Below are positions 5,433 to 11,096 of a stretch of 11,096 nucleotides of DNA, piece after piece. The DNA is from JBMNOI01 sp050942995 (GTDB lineage: Bacteria; Chloroflexota; Anaerolineae; UBA1429). Numbering within the stretch: the first letter of the stretch is position 1; each line of letters opens with the position of its first letter. Below the pieces are notes generated by a model, which saw only the letters and a list, made by a program, of their open reading frames with translations, made no database searches and had not been told where the DNA came from. The position numbers were made by a program, and so were the translations under genes. The stretch lies in the NCBI GenBank assembly GCA_050942995.1, contig JBMNOI010000127.1, positions 1-11,096 of the forward strand, read 5' to 3'.

Positions 5433-6344
5433 TCAGCCGCCGCGCCCGGCTTCCAGTTCGGTTCCCTCAGTCAACAACTCCTCGATCAGTGAGCGATGCT
5501 CCTTTAGCGGACGGCGGTGAAGCGGCTGCGAGACCAGCGGACCGGCCTCAAGGGTGGGCACCATCTCTTCATAGGCCGGCACCGACTCGTCCTGATAAAA
5601 GATGCCGATAGGGATACGCTCGCCCCCGGGAAACTCGTAGGCCTTGGCCATGGCGGCGTCACGGTCGCCGGTATCGTGCCCCTCTTCCTGGATATCGTAG
5701 ACGTGCTCCCGGTAAAAGTCGTTACTCATGGCCCGGTTAAAGGTCACGCATACCTGCATGATCTCGAGAAGAGCATAGCCACGATGGGCCAGCGCCGCCG
5801 TCAGCATCTTGCCCATATGCTCGATACTGAAGGAATAGCTGCGCGCCACAAAGGTCGCCCCCTGCGACAGGGCCAGAGCCAGAGGGTTCAGGGGCCGTTC
5901 CCGGCTCCCCTCGGGCGAGGTAGACGTCTTGAGGCCAAACCGACTGGTGGGCGAGAACTGCCCCTTGGTCAGAGCGTATACATGGTTATTGTGAATGACA
6001 TCGATCAGCCCGATGTTGCGGCGTATCGAGTGGAGAAAATGGTTGCCCCCCTCGCCATAGCCGTCACCGTCGCCATGCTCGACGATCACCTTGAGGTCAT
6101 GATTGGCCAGCTTGATGCCGGTGGCCACGGGCAGGGGGCGGCCGTGCAGGCCGTTAAAGCCGTTGATGCGCATATAGTCAGGCGTCTTGGCCGCCTGACC
6201 GATGCCGGTTACCAGGATCACATCCTCCGGCGCCAGCCCTACCTCGGGCAGGACGCGCTTGAGCATGTTCAGGATGGCAAAGTTACCACAGCCAACGCAC
6301 CATGTTGGCCGAATGTCCACATTGTAATCCTGACGGGTTACCAT
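5433..6344 (-). CDS. korB: 2-oxoacid:ferredoxin oxidoreductase beta subunit (KorB-like)
   Basis: A 303-residue beta subunit of the 2-oxoacid:acceptor oxidoreductase family, which binds thiamine pyrophosphate and a 4Fe-4S cluster. W-C-V-G-C-G-N-F (C16, C19) supplies the first cluster cysteines, and the family's TPP/Mg motif is seen as G-D-G-D-G-Y-G-E-G-G-N-H-F with the downstream R-R-N. With the alpha-gamma subunit it would decarboxylate a 2-oxoacid to acyl-CoA and reduce ferredoxin, or run the reverse direction. 2-oxoglutarate is the usual substrate for this layout, but 2-oxoisovalerate or pyruvate cannot be excluded. The start at 6344 is preferred over upstream in-frame ATGs because GGAGGAG lies seven to eight bases upstream and the family sequence begins there. 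It begins one base after the korA stop, indicating translational coupling. The gene ends 14 bp before the selenoprotein gene. Confidence 0.93.
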   Translation of the reverse strand: MVTRQDYNVDIRPTWCVGCGNFAILNMLKRVLPEVGLAPEDVILVTGIGQAAKTPDYMRINGFNGLHGRPLPVATGIKLANHDLKVIVEHGDGDGYGEGGNHFLHSIRRNIGLIDVIHNNHVYALTKGQFSPTSRFGLKTSTSPEGSRERPLNPLALALSQGATFVARSYSFSIEHMGKMLTAALAHRGYALLEIMQVCVTFNRAMSNDFYREHVYDIQEEGHDTGDRDAAMAKAYEFPGGERIPIGIFYQDESVPAYEEMVPTLEAGPLVSQPLHRRPLKEHRSLIEELLTEGTELEAGRGG

Positions 6345-6345
6345 C

Positions 6346-8085
6346 TTAATTCTCCTCCAATCGCCGCAGGATATAGTCGGGGGTAAAGGGGCGGCCGTCA
6401 TACCTGAGAATCCGCTCATGAACTTGAATGCCGGCATGAGCGCCGAGCAAGAAGGCGAACTGGCCCTGGATATTATTCTCTACATCGACGATCCGTTTCG
6501 CGCCCTCCAGCGCCTGCTGCGCCTCCTCGACGGGGAAGGGCCACAGGTCCACAAAGTGCACCAGGTTGGCCGATGTGCCCCCCTTGTTGAGAAGATCGAC
6601 CACCTCGCGTATCGGGCCGTAGGTAGAGCCCCACCCCACAAAGGTTATCTCGGCGTCATCGGGGCCGTATCGCAACGGGGGCCGCATCTCGGTGCGAATG
6701 CCCTCCAGCTTGCGCATCCGCTTGCTCTGCATGGCCGCCGTCACCTCAGCATCCTCCGAGATGTGGCCGTCCTCCCGGTGCTCGTCCGACGTGGTCAGAT
6801 AGACGGCTTTGGGCCCCATGCCGGGAAGTGCCCGTGGCGAAACACCGTCGGGCATAATTGCGTAGCGATGGTACTCATCCATCGCCTCCAGCTCCTCGCG
6901 GGTGAGCAACTTGCCGCGATCGATGACGACCGATTCGAAATCAAAGGCGTCCACATCGCGTGCCCACACCGAGCTGGCCAGATATTGATCCGAGAGAACG
7001 ATCACCTGGCACTGGTACTTTTCGGCGATATTGAATGCACGTGTGGCGCAGACAAAGGCCTCTTCAGGCGTATGCGGGGCCAGCACCGCGCGGGGAAATT
7101 CGCCATGCCCGGCGTTGAGGGCCAGAAACAGGTCGGACTGGGCCGTGCGTGTGGCCAGTCCGGTAGCCGGGCCGGGGCGCTGCGCAAGATAGACCACGAT
7201 AGGCGTCTCGGTCATGCCGGCCAGACTCAACCCCTCGGTCATCAGGTCAAAACCACCCCCCGAGGTGGGCACCATGGCCCGCACGCCGGCATGGGCGGCG
7301 CCAATCACCATATTCATCGCCGCGATCTCGTCTTCGGCATGCTTGACCACCAGCCCCCAGTCGGTCGCATGGCCGGCCAGATGCTCCAGCACCGATGTGG
7401 CGGGCGTCATGGGATAGCCGGCGGAAAACTTGCAGCCCGCCGCGATGCAGCCGATGGCAAACCCCTGATTGGCGGTGATAGCCACCTGTTGCGGGATCTC
7501 TTGCCGACGCAGCGTCCATGGCGAAGTCACACCCGAGTGCTCGCGGGCCCAGTCAAAGGCCTGCTGGGCCACAGCGGTGTTCTGTTCGATGATACGGGTG
7601 CCCTTGGCCTGAAAGTTCTTGGCAATTACGCTAAAGACGGGGCCGAGATCGAAATCCACCATCGCACAGGCCACGCCGATCGCCGCCGTATTGGCCATCA
7701 CCCGGTTGCCGTTCTCCTCGGCGATACGCAATAGCGGCGCCTGAACCAGTTGCAGATCATGGCCCTCCAGCAGCCCTCGATCGAAATTCACGCCCTCGTC
7801 GACGATGATGATGCCCTGCGGGGACAGCTGGTCCACATGGCGCACGATCGTCTCCCCGTCCAGGGCGATAAGGATCTGAACCTTGTCGCGCACGGCAAAG
7901 ACGGGCTCGTCGCTGGCGCGAACGGTAAAGAAATTATGCCCACCGCGAATGCGCGAATAGTAATCGGCCACACCGATAACACGCAGGCCGGCAAGCGCCA
8001 GCGCCTGTACAAATCCGGCGCCGCTGGACTCTACGCCCTGGCCGGCCTCGCCTCCAATGCGAAAACTCGTGTCAATGGCAGCCAT
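6346..8085 (-). CDS. korA: 2-oxoacid:ferredoxin oxidoreductase, fused gamma-alpha subunit (KorA-like)
   Basis: A 579-residue fusion. Residues 1 to about 185 are the gamma domain (F-R-I-G-G-E-A-G-Q-G-V-E-S-S-G and S-R-I-R-G-G-H-N-F-F). From about 195 the alpha subunit follows, with G-N/Q-type A-I-T-A-N-Q-G-F-A-I-G and the conserved S-A-G-Y-P-M-T-P (Y224-P228), then the domain with V-G-W-G-S-T-Y-G-P-I and a V-D-V-E-N-N-x-Q-G-Q-F C-terminal motif. The fusion and length are typical of KorA in many anaerobic and some aerobic bacteria. It works with the beta subunit immediately downstream. AAGGAGGT, nearly perfect, lies about five to six bases before the ATG, predicting high expression. As first gene of the operon it follows a 199-bp gap that contains a 20-bp-stem hairpin. 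I found no convincing promoter in that gap. Confidence 0.94.
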   Translation of the reverse strand: MAAIDTSFRIGGEAGQGVESSGAGFVQALALAGLRVIGVADYYSRIRGGHNFFTVRASDEPVFAVRDKVQILIALDGETIVRHVDQLSPQGIIIVDEGVNFDRGLLEGHDLQLVQAPLLRIAEENGNRVMANTAAIGVACAMVDFDLGPVFSVIAKNFQAKGTRIIEQNTAVAQQAFDWAREHSGVTSPWTLRRQEIPQQVAITANQGFAIGCIAAGCKFSAGYPMTPATSVLEHLAGHATDWGLVVKHAEDEIAAMNMVIGAAHAGVRAMVPTSGGGFDLMTEGLSLAGMTETPIVVYLAQRPGPATGLATRTAQSDLFLALNAGHGEFPRAVLAPHTPEEAFVCATRAFNIAEKYQCQVIVLSDQYLASSVWARDVDAFDFESVVIDRGKLLTREELEAMDEYHRYAIMPDGVSPRALPGMGPKAVYLTTSDEHREDGHISEDAEVTAAMQSKRMRKLEGIRTEMRPPLRYGPDDAEITFVGWGSTYGPIREVVDLLNKGGTSANLVHFVDLWPFPVEEAQQALEGAKRIVDVENNIQGQFAFLLGAHAGIQVHERILRYDGRPFTPDYILRRLEEN

Positions 8086-8227
8086 TCACAACCTCCTTCG
8101 GACTGCCCCCCGGTGCCGGAGAGCGGTATCAACAAACGGGTCATCTCATAGACCGGTTTCGGCGGGTCGATAGATCGAATCAGGGTGAACCTGAGAGTGG
8201 TACGGCCGAATAATCGTAATGAGGGCG

Positions 8228-8276
8228 ACGGCCCGGCGAATAAAAGACGGTAGGTATCTCTTATCCGCCGGGCCGT
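8228..8276 (-). terminator. Long perfect stem-loop after the encapsulin gene, possible terminator or attenuator
   Basis: In minus-strand RNA, bases 8276-8257 pair with 8247-8228 as a 20-bp uninterrupted stem: 11 GC-rich pairs, G.U, ATAA/TTAT, G.U, AGA/TCT, with a 9-base loop (8248-8256). In plus-strand RNA the two wobbles become A-C mismatches, so the structure favours function in minus transcripts. It begins 8 bases after the encapsulin stop. It has no U-tract, so termination may be partial or Rho-assisted, or it may block 3' exonucleases. Confidence 0.6.
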
Positions 8277-8284
8277 TTATACGC

Positions 8285-9061
8285 TTATTGCAGCACGCAA
8301 ATGCCACCGGGACGCTTGACCCGCAGCGCCACCGACTCGAACACACGAAAAAGATGATCCAGCTTCTCGTTACCCAGCCATGCTGTCACCACATCCTGCC
8401 CCACCACCATATCCATGTTCCAGGATTGCGGGCTGAGTACGATCACCTTGTCATCGTCCATATCCGGCCACTGATAGATGCCGACCGTCACCAGCTTCTG
8501 AACCATGTCGATCTCACGGCGGCCATATTCCATCAGGCTGGCCAGCCGAGCGAACATGGTCGGGCTGAGCACCAGGCCATAGGGGCCGTCAAAGCCGGTG
8601 ATTCGCAACTGGGCCACGGCACCGGCCACCGCCGCAAAAGGCCCACCGATGGTGTTCCAGTCACCCAGTTCGCCATGGCAGCCGGCTTTTTCCACGAGAC
8701 CGCCCAGCACCACCCGATCCTCAGCTTTGGCCAGTTCCATCGCGGCGAGGGCCACCGCGCCCAGATCGAGGTCGAACGGCGTTTGCTGGGCGATGAATAA
8801 CTGCTTGGCACGCAGCATGAACTCTTGCTGTAGATCCTTCAACGACACATAGTCGTTCGGCTCTGTCGTAACATAGGCGCCATCCTCCTGAGTGAACTTG
8901 AAGAGTGGCGTCTGTTCAAAGCCCCAGCCTATCGGGCCCATCATCGGGATCAGCTTGCGCCCTACAACCACCTTCTTGAACACCGACACCACCATGTCGT
9001 CGATCTTTTCCCAGATCTCGGCACTGATCGGTGCATCATCCCGCATCAACAGGTCACTCAT
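8285..9061 (-). CDS. enc: Encapsulin shell protein (family 1, linocin/CFP29-type)
   Basis: A 258-residue protein with encapsulin signatures from end to end: the N-terminal L-L-M-R-D-D-A-P-I-S-x2-I-W-E-K-I-D, the family G-R-K-L-I-x3-G-P-I-G-W-G-F, the central R-R-E-I-D-M-V-Q and the C-terminal V-L-S-P-Q-S-W-N-M-D-M-V-V-G-Q-D followed by A-W-L-G and H-L-F-R-V-F-E-S-V-A-L-R-V. These HK97-fold subunits self-assemble into icosahedral compartments that capture proteins bearing a short C-terminal targeting peptide. The neighbouring gene upstream carries such a peptide, identifying the native cargo. Two consecutive ATGs (9064, 9061) follow GGAGG at 9067-9071; the second, with 5-base spacing, is chosen. 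The gap to the cargo gene is 267 bp and structured, so shell and cargo may be regulated separately. The length is slightly shorter than or equal to known family 1 shells. Confidence 0.93.
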   Translation of the reverse strand: MSDLLMRDDAPISAEIWEKIDDMVVSVFKKVVVGRKLIPMMGPIGWGFEQTPLFKFTQEDGAYVTTEPNDYVSLKDLQQEFMLRAKQLFIAQQTPFDLDLGAVALAAMELAKAEDRVVLGGLVEKAGCHGELGDWNTIGGPFAAVAGAVAQLRITGFDGPYGLVLSPTMFARLASLMEYGRREIDMVQKLVTVGIYQWPDMDDDKVIVLSPQSWNMDMVVGQDVVTAWLGNEKLDHLFRVFESVALRVKRPGGICVLQ

Positions 9062-9266
9062 CATATCCTCCCGTCATCTTGTATAAACAAGCGATATCGT
9101 CTCGTACAGATCACCACTGCAAGACCGCCACAGCGGAATGTCAATATCCTGAATCAACGCCCGATGACACGGGCATTACCCAACACGCCGGGGCGTGTTT
9201 CAAAAACGAGCCACTGAACATGGACACGGCAGCGCAGGGCATAACAAGCGAGCCCGAATGTGGTGT
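9062..9266 (-). promoter_or_regulatory. Encapsulin upstream region with palindromes and a -35-like box
   Basis: This gap holds no supported gene. On the minus strand a perfect TTGACA sits at 9144-9139, but the best -10 at 17 bases spacing (TGCAGT, 9121-9116) is poor. CTTGT-TTAT-ACAAG (9078-9091) is a small palindrome just ahead of the Shine-Dalgarno sequence. AACACGCC-GG-GGCGTGTT (9182-9199) is an 8-bp inverted repeat, and GCCCG-ATGACA-CGGGC (9159-9174) a 5-bp one. Together they look like a regulated leader or operator region for the shell gene. Assigning a regulator would be speculation. Confidence 0.35.
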
Positions 9267-9307
9267 TTTATATTGTTATGGGGGCTATGTTCCCATAACA
9301 ACATAAA
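9267..9307 (-). other. 16-bp stem-loop after the ferritin-like cargo gene
   Basis: In minus-strand RNA, 9307-9292 pair with 9282-9267 as TTTAT, G.U and TTGTTATGGG/CCCATAACAA, a 16-bp stem with a 9-base loop, about 21 bases after the cargo stop. On the plus strand the wobble becomes an A-C mismatch. There is no U-tract. It could partially terminate or stabilise the cargo transcript and so set the cargo-to-shell ratio. Confidence 0.55.
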
Positions 9308-9328
9308 TAATCCATCTTTAACCACGCC

Positions 9329-10315
9329 CTAGTCCTGCCCCTCACCCAACAGGCTGCCCACGGAAGGGATGGGGCGCGAGGGCCCGGCCGGCGGCTCTTC
9401 TTCCTGAGAGCCCTGCTCCTCCTCCGCCTGTTGTTCCTCTCTCACCTCGTGTAGCAGATCCTGGAATACGGCATCGTGATAGATCTCGTGTTCGCGGATG
9501 CGCCCGAGCAGCGCGTGCAACTCGTCATCATCGATCTCGGCGAGGTGGGCGGTATAATCTCGGGTCACCGCCTGCTCGGCGGCGATATCGGCCTCGATAT
9601 TCTTTTCCGGATCGCGGCTCAAGAAGAGCTTGAAACGCTCCATGTGCGGGTGCCCGCCACGCTCGGCAAGCGCCTCGGACAGCCAGCCCATATGCTGCAT
9701 CTCGTTGATGGCGGCGTCTTCCAGTTCCTCGGCCACCTCTTTCCCCTCGGCCACAAAGGAATGGTACAGATACTGGAGAATCACGGTGTATTCGTGGCGA
9801 ATACCCTGGTTCAGTATCCCGGCCAGGCGGTCGGACACCGGCTCCCCATCCTCACCGCCATCGCCCAGCAGGGCCTCGTTCATCACCTCTTGCCCCGCCT
9901 CTTCCATCTCGCGACCCTCATCGGCCAGATCGGCAAAGGTGCCCTTGTGCGCCACCTCGTCCGAAAGAATACGCGCCAGCAACCGGCATATCTTGGGATC
10001 ATCGATCATCTCGATCTGAGCGCGATAGGTGTCGATGGCCCCCTGCTCCAGGTCCACATCCTTGCGCATCAGCGTCTCGACATCGGCCAGAGTCAGATCC
10101 GGCGGCGTGCGCTCCATCGTGGGATCGCCGCCCAACTCGACGATGGCCTCGGCCAGCCAATCCAGATGGCGCATCTCTTCCCGGGCCACCGCCTCGATCT
10201 CACAGGGGATCTCGCCCTCTTCCATGGCGTAGGCGTGGAACAGGTACTGAATGATGGCCTGATGCTCGTCCATCATGTCCTTCTTGAGCAGGTCGATTAT
10301 CTCTTGCTTGGTCAC
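9329..10315 (-). CDS. Encapsulin cargo: duplicated ferritin-like protein with C-terminal targeting peptide
   Basis: A 328-residue protein with two homologous ferritin-like four-helix domains. Domain 1 (about 4-135) has E17, E47-x-x-H50, E90 and E120-x-x-H123. Domain 2 (about 163-292) has E175, E205-x-x-H208, E247 and E277-x-x-H280. The spacings (30, 43, 30 and 30, 42, 30) show internal duplication with both di-metal sites intact. A Glu/Gln/Pro-rich, probably disordered linker follows, then P-S-V-G-S-L-L-G near the C-terminus, matching the T/S-V-G-S-L encapsulin cargo-loading peptide. It is inferred to be a ferroxidase-like iron-storage or peroxide-protection enzyme inside the shell encoded next door. 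The start is GTG 10315, four bases after GGAGGT (10320-10325). An in-frame ATG at 10327 overlaps that Shine-Dalgarno sequence and lacks its own, so it is less likely. The gap to the oxidoreductase gene upstream is short, so co-transcription is expected. Confidence 0.88.
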   Translation of the reverse strand: MTKQEIIDLLKKDMMDEHQAIIQYLFHAYAMEEGEIPCEIEAVAREEMRHLDWLAEAIVELGGDPTMERTPPDLTLADVETLMRKDVDLEQGAIDTYRAQIEMIDDPKICRLLARILSDEVAHKGTFADLADEGREMEEAGQEVMNEALLGDGGEDGEPVSDRLAGILNQGIRHEYTVILQYLYHSFVAEGKEVAEELEDAAINEMQHMGWLSEALAERGGHPHMERFKLFLSRDPEKNIEADIAAEQAVTRDYTAHLAEIDDDELHALLGRIREHEIYHDAVFQDLLHEVREEQQAEEEQGSQEEEPPAGPSRPIPSVGSLLGEGQD

Positions 10316-10354
10316 GTGCACCTCCATGCAATATCGTATCGTGATGTGGCCGCA

Positions 10355-11096
10355 CTAGGATCTATGCATACCGCCTGCAGATTGAGCCAGCGCCATCAGA
10401 TCGAACCCCTCATCGAGCAGTTCGTCCTCATGCGCCGATACATCGATCTTGCCGGCGACAAGCTGATTGATGGCGCGAAGATCATTGCGCGCGCCGATAA
10501 GGATCGCGCCGACAACATGCCCATCGCGCAATACCACCTTTTTGTAGATGCCATGGGCTGTATCTGTGTAGCGAATCTCTCGAAATCCCCCGCCCTGAGG
10601 GTGAACCTCTCCCATCGAGGCCACGTCGATGCCGGTGACTTTGAGCGTCGTGTTGGGCACGATATCGTGATAGACGACCTCATCGTGGCCGACGATCTGA
10701 TCGGCCACCACCCGCGCCTGAGCCACAGCCGCCGGAATGATGCCCCACACCCGCCGGGCATACTCGGCCACATCGCCGGCGGCATAGATATGGGGGTGAT
10801 CGGCCTGCAGATGCTCGTTAACCAGCACCCCCCGATCACACGCCAGGCCCGCGGCCCGGGCCAGCTCGATGTTCGGGCGAATCCCCGTCGAAACAACAAC
10901 CATCCCGGTGGGAACGACACATCCGTTCGACATCTCGACACGCTCTACCCGCTCGTTGCCGACGACTCGAATATCCTGTCCGCCGGTGATGACCTCGATG
11001 CCCATGGATTCGATCGAACTCTGCAACACCGCTTCGCCCTCGGCATCGAGTTGCCGGGGAAGCAGCCAGGGCAGGGCCTCCACCACCGTAACGGCG
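10355..11096 (-). CDS. FAD-dependent NAD(P)H oxidoreductase, C-terminal part (NirB/rubredoxin reductase-like)
   Basis: The 3' portion of a pyridine-nucleotide-disulfide oxidoreductase family gene; the start lies beyond the right edge. About 247 residues are visible. They begin inside the NAD(P)H-binding domain (V-T-V-V-E-A-L-P-W-L-L-P-R-Q-L-D), so the GTG at 11086 is an internal Val and not a start. The family marks T-G-I-R-P-N and the FAD motif I-Y-A-A-G-D-V-A-E-Y are present, followed by the C-terminal dimerisation-type domain with G-x-I-L-I-G and an acidic tail. Relatives include NirB N-termini, NADH oxidases and rubredoxin/ferredoxin reductases. Placed immediately upstream of the encapsulated ferritin-like gene, it may feed electrons to it, for example for peroxide reduction or for ferric iron release. 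That link is inference from gene order. Confidence 0.88.
   Translation of the reverse strand, partial: AVTVVEALPWLLPRQLDAEGEAVLQSSIESMGIEVITGGQDIRVVGNERVERVEMSNGCVVPTGMVVVSTGIRPNIELARAAGLACDRGVLVNEHLQADHPHIYAAGDVAEYARRVWGIIPAAVAQARVVADQIVGHDEVVYHDIVPNTTLKVTGIDVASMGEVHPQGGGFREIRYTDTAHGIYKKVVLRDGHVVGAILIGARNDLRAINQLVAGKIDVSAHEDELLDEGFDLMALAQSAGGMHRS

Noticed and set aside
5517..6386. A 289-codon plus-strand open frame opposite the korB-like gene
   Set aside because: Antisense shadow of a well-supported TPP-binding beta subunit; no domain signature of its own.
6418..7734. A 438-codon open frame on the plus strand opposite the korA-like gene
   Set aside because: It lies wholly antisense to a gene with clear family motifs over its full length. 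It has a His/Arg/Gly-rich composition typical of shadow frames in high-GC DNA and shows no recognisable domain.
9031..9306. A 91-codon plus-strand open frame in the encapsulin upstream gap
   Set aside because: It overlaps the encapsulin start and several palindromes, has no evident Shine-Dalgarno sequence or domain, and is better explained as leader or regulatory DNA.
10313..10327. ATG at 10327 as start of the cargo protein
   Set aside because: That ATG overlaps the GGAGGT and has no Shine-Dalgarno of its own; GTG 10315 is correctly spaced. The difference is only four residues.
1..11096. CRISPR arrays, tRNA or rRNA genes, transposases and attachment sites
   Set aside because: I saw no regularly spaced repeats, no tRNA-like cloverleaf, no transposase motifs and no terminal inverted repeats. 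The only tandem repeat is the short palindromic cluster at 2937-2994.

Overview
This 11.1-kb window (moderately high GC) comes from a bacterium, and most of its genes point to an anaerobic, iron- and redox-active physiology. A fused gamma-alpha 2-oxoacid:ferredoxin oxidoreductase, rubrerythrin/ferritin-like proteins, an encapsulin nanocompartment and a likely selenocysteine protein fit an anaerobe or microaerophile. The bacterial XPF-type nuclease, AIM24-family protein, UroD/MtaA-like protein and DUF554 protein would suit Chloroflexota or a related deep lineage. That taxonomic guess is inference only, because no rRNA or other marker gene is present.

Layout. Left part, plus strand: an ERCC4 nuclease with a tandem helix-hairpin-helix (110-778); a strong sigma70-type promoter (775-803) driving an AIM24/TIGR00266-family protein (916-1596) that ends in a textbook intrinsic terminator (1627-1662); and a UroD/MtaA-like protein (1836-2939). 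A cluster of three palindromic ~20-bp units (2937-2994) fills the junction with the convergent DUF554 membrane protein (2982-3698, minus).

Everything from 3808 to the right edge is on the minus strand. Read in transcription order, the first block is a partial FAD/NAD(P)H oxidoreductase (cut by the right edge), a double-domain ferritin-like protein whose C-terminus is an encapsulin cargo-loading peptide (9329-10315), and the encapsulin shell protein (8285-9061). The second block is a tight operon: korA-like gamma-alpha subunit (6346-8085), korB-like beta subunit (5433-6344), a glutaredoxin-PDZ fusion (4906-5418), and two paralogous 164-residue ferritin-like proteins (4358-4852 and 3808-4302). 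It closes with an intrinsic terminator (3744-3779).

The main discovery candidate is the glutaredoxin-PDZ gene. Conventional ORF calling starts it at an internal GTG (5370) and gives a headless protein. Reading upstream to the ATG at 5418, which has a Shine-Dalgarno sequence, restores a complete glutaredoxin fold in which the first Cys of the C-P-Y-C active site is an in-frame TGA (5386-5388). A perfect 8-bp stem with a G-first loop lies 23 nt downstream, where a bacterial SECIS element should be. The parsimonious reading is a selenocysteine (U-P-Y-C) glutaredoxin fused to a PDZ domain.

Second is the encapsulin system. Its cargo is an internally duplicated ferritin-like protein with two complete di-metal sites, and it sits beside a flavin oxidoreductase that could supply or withdraw electrons for iron storage. 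Most intercistronic gaps on the minus strand carry stem-loops. Two of these (8228-8276, 9267-9307) pair perfectly only in the minus-strand RNA, through G.U wobbles, so they probably act as RNA structures in these transcripts.
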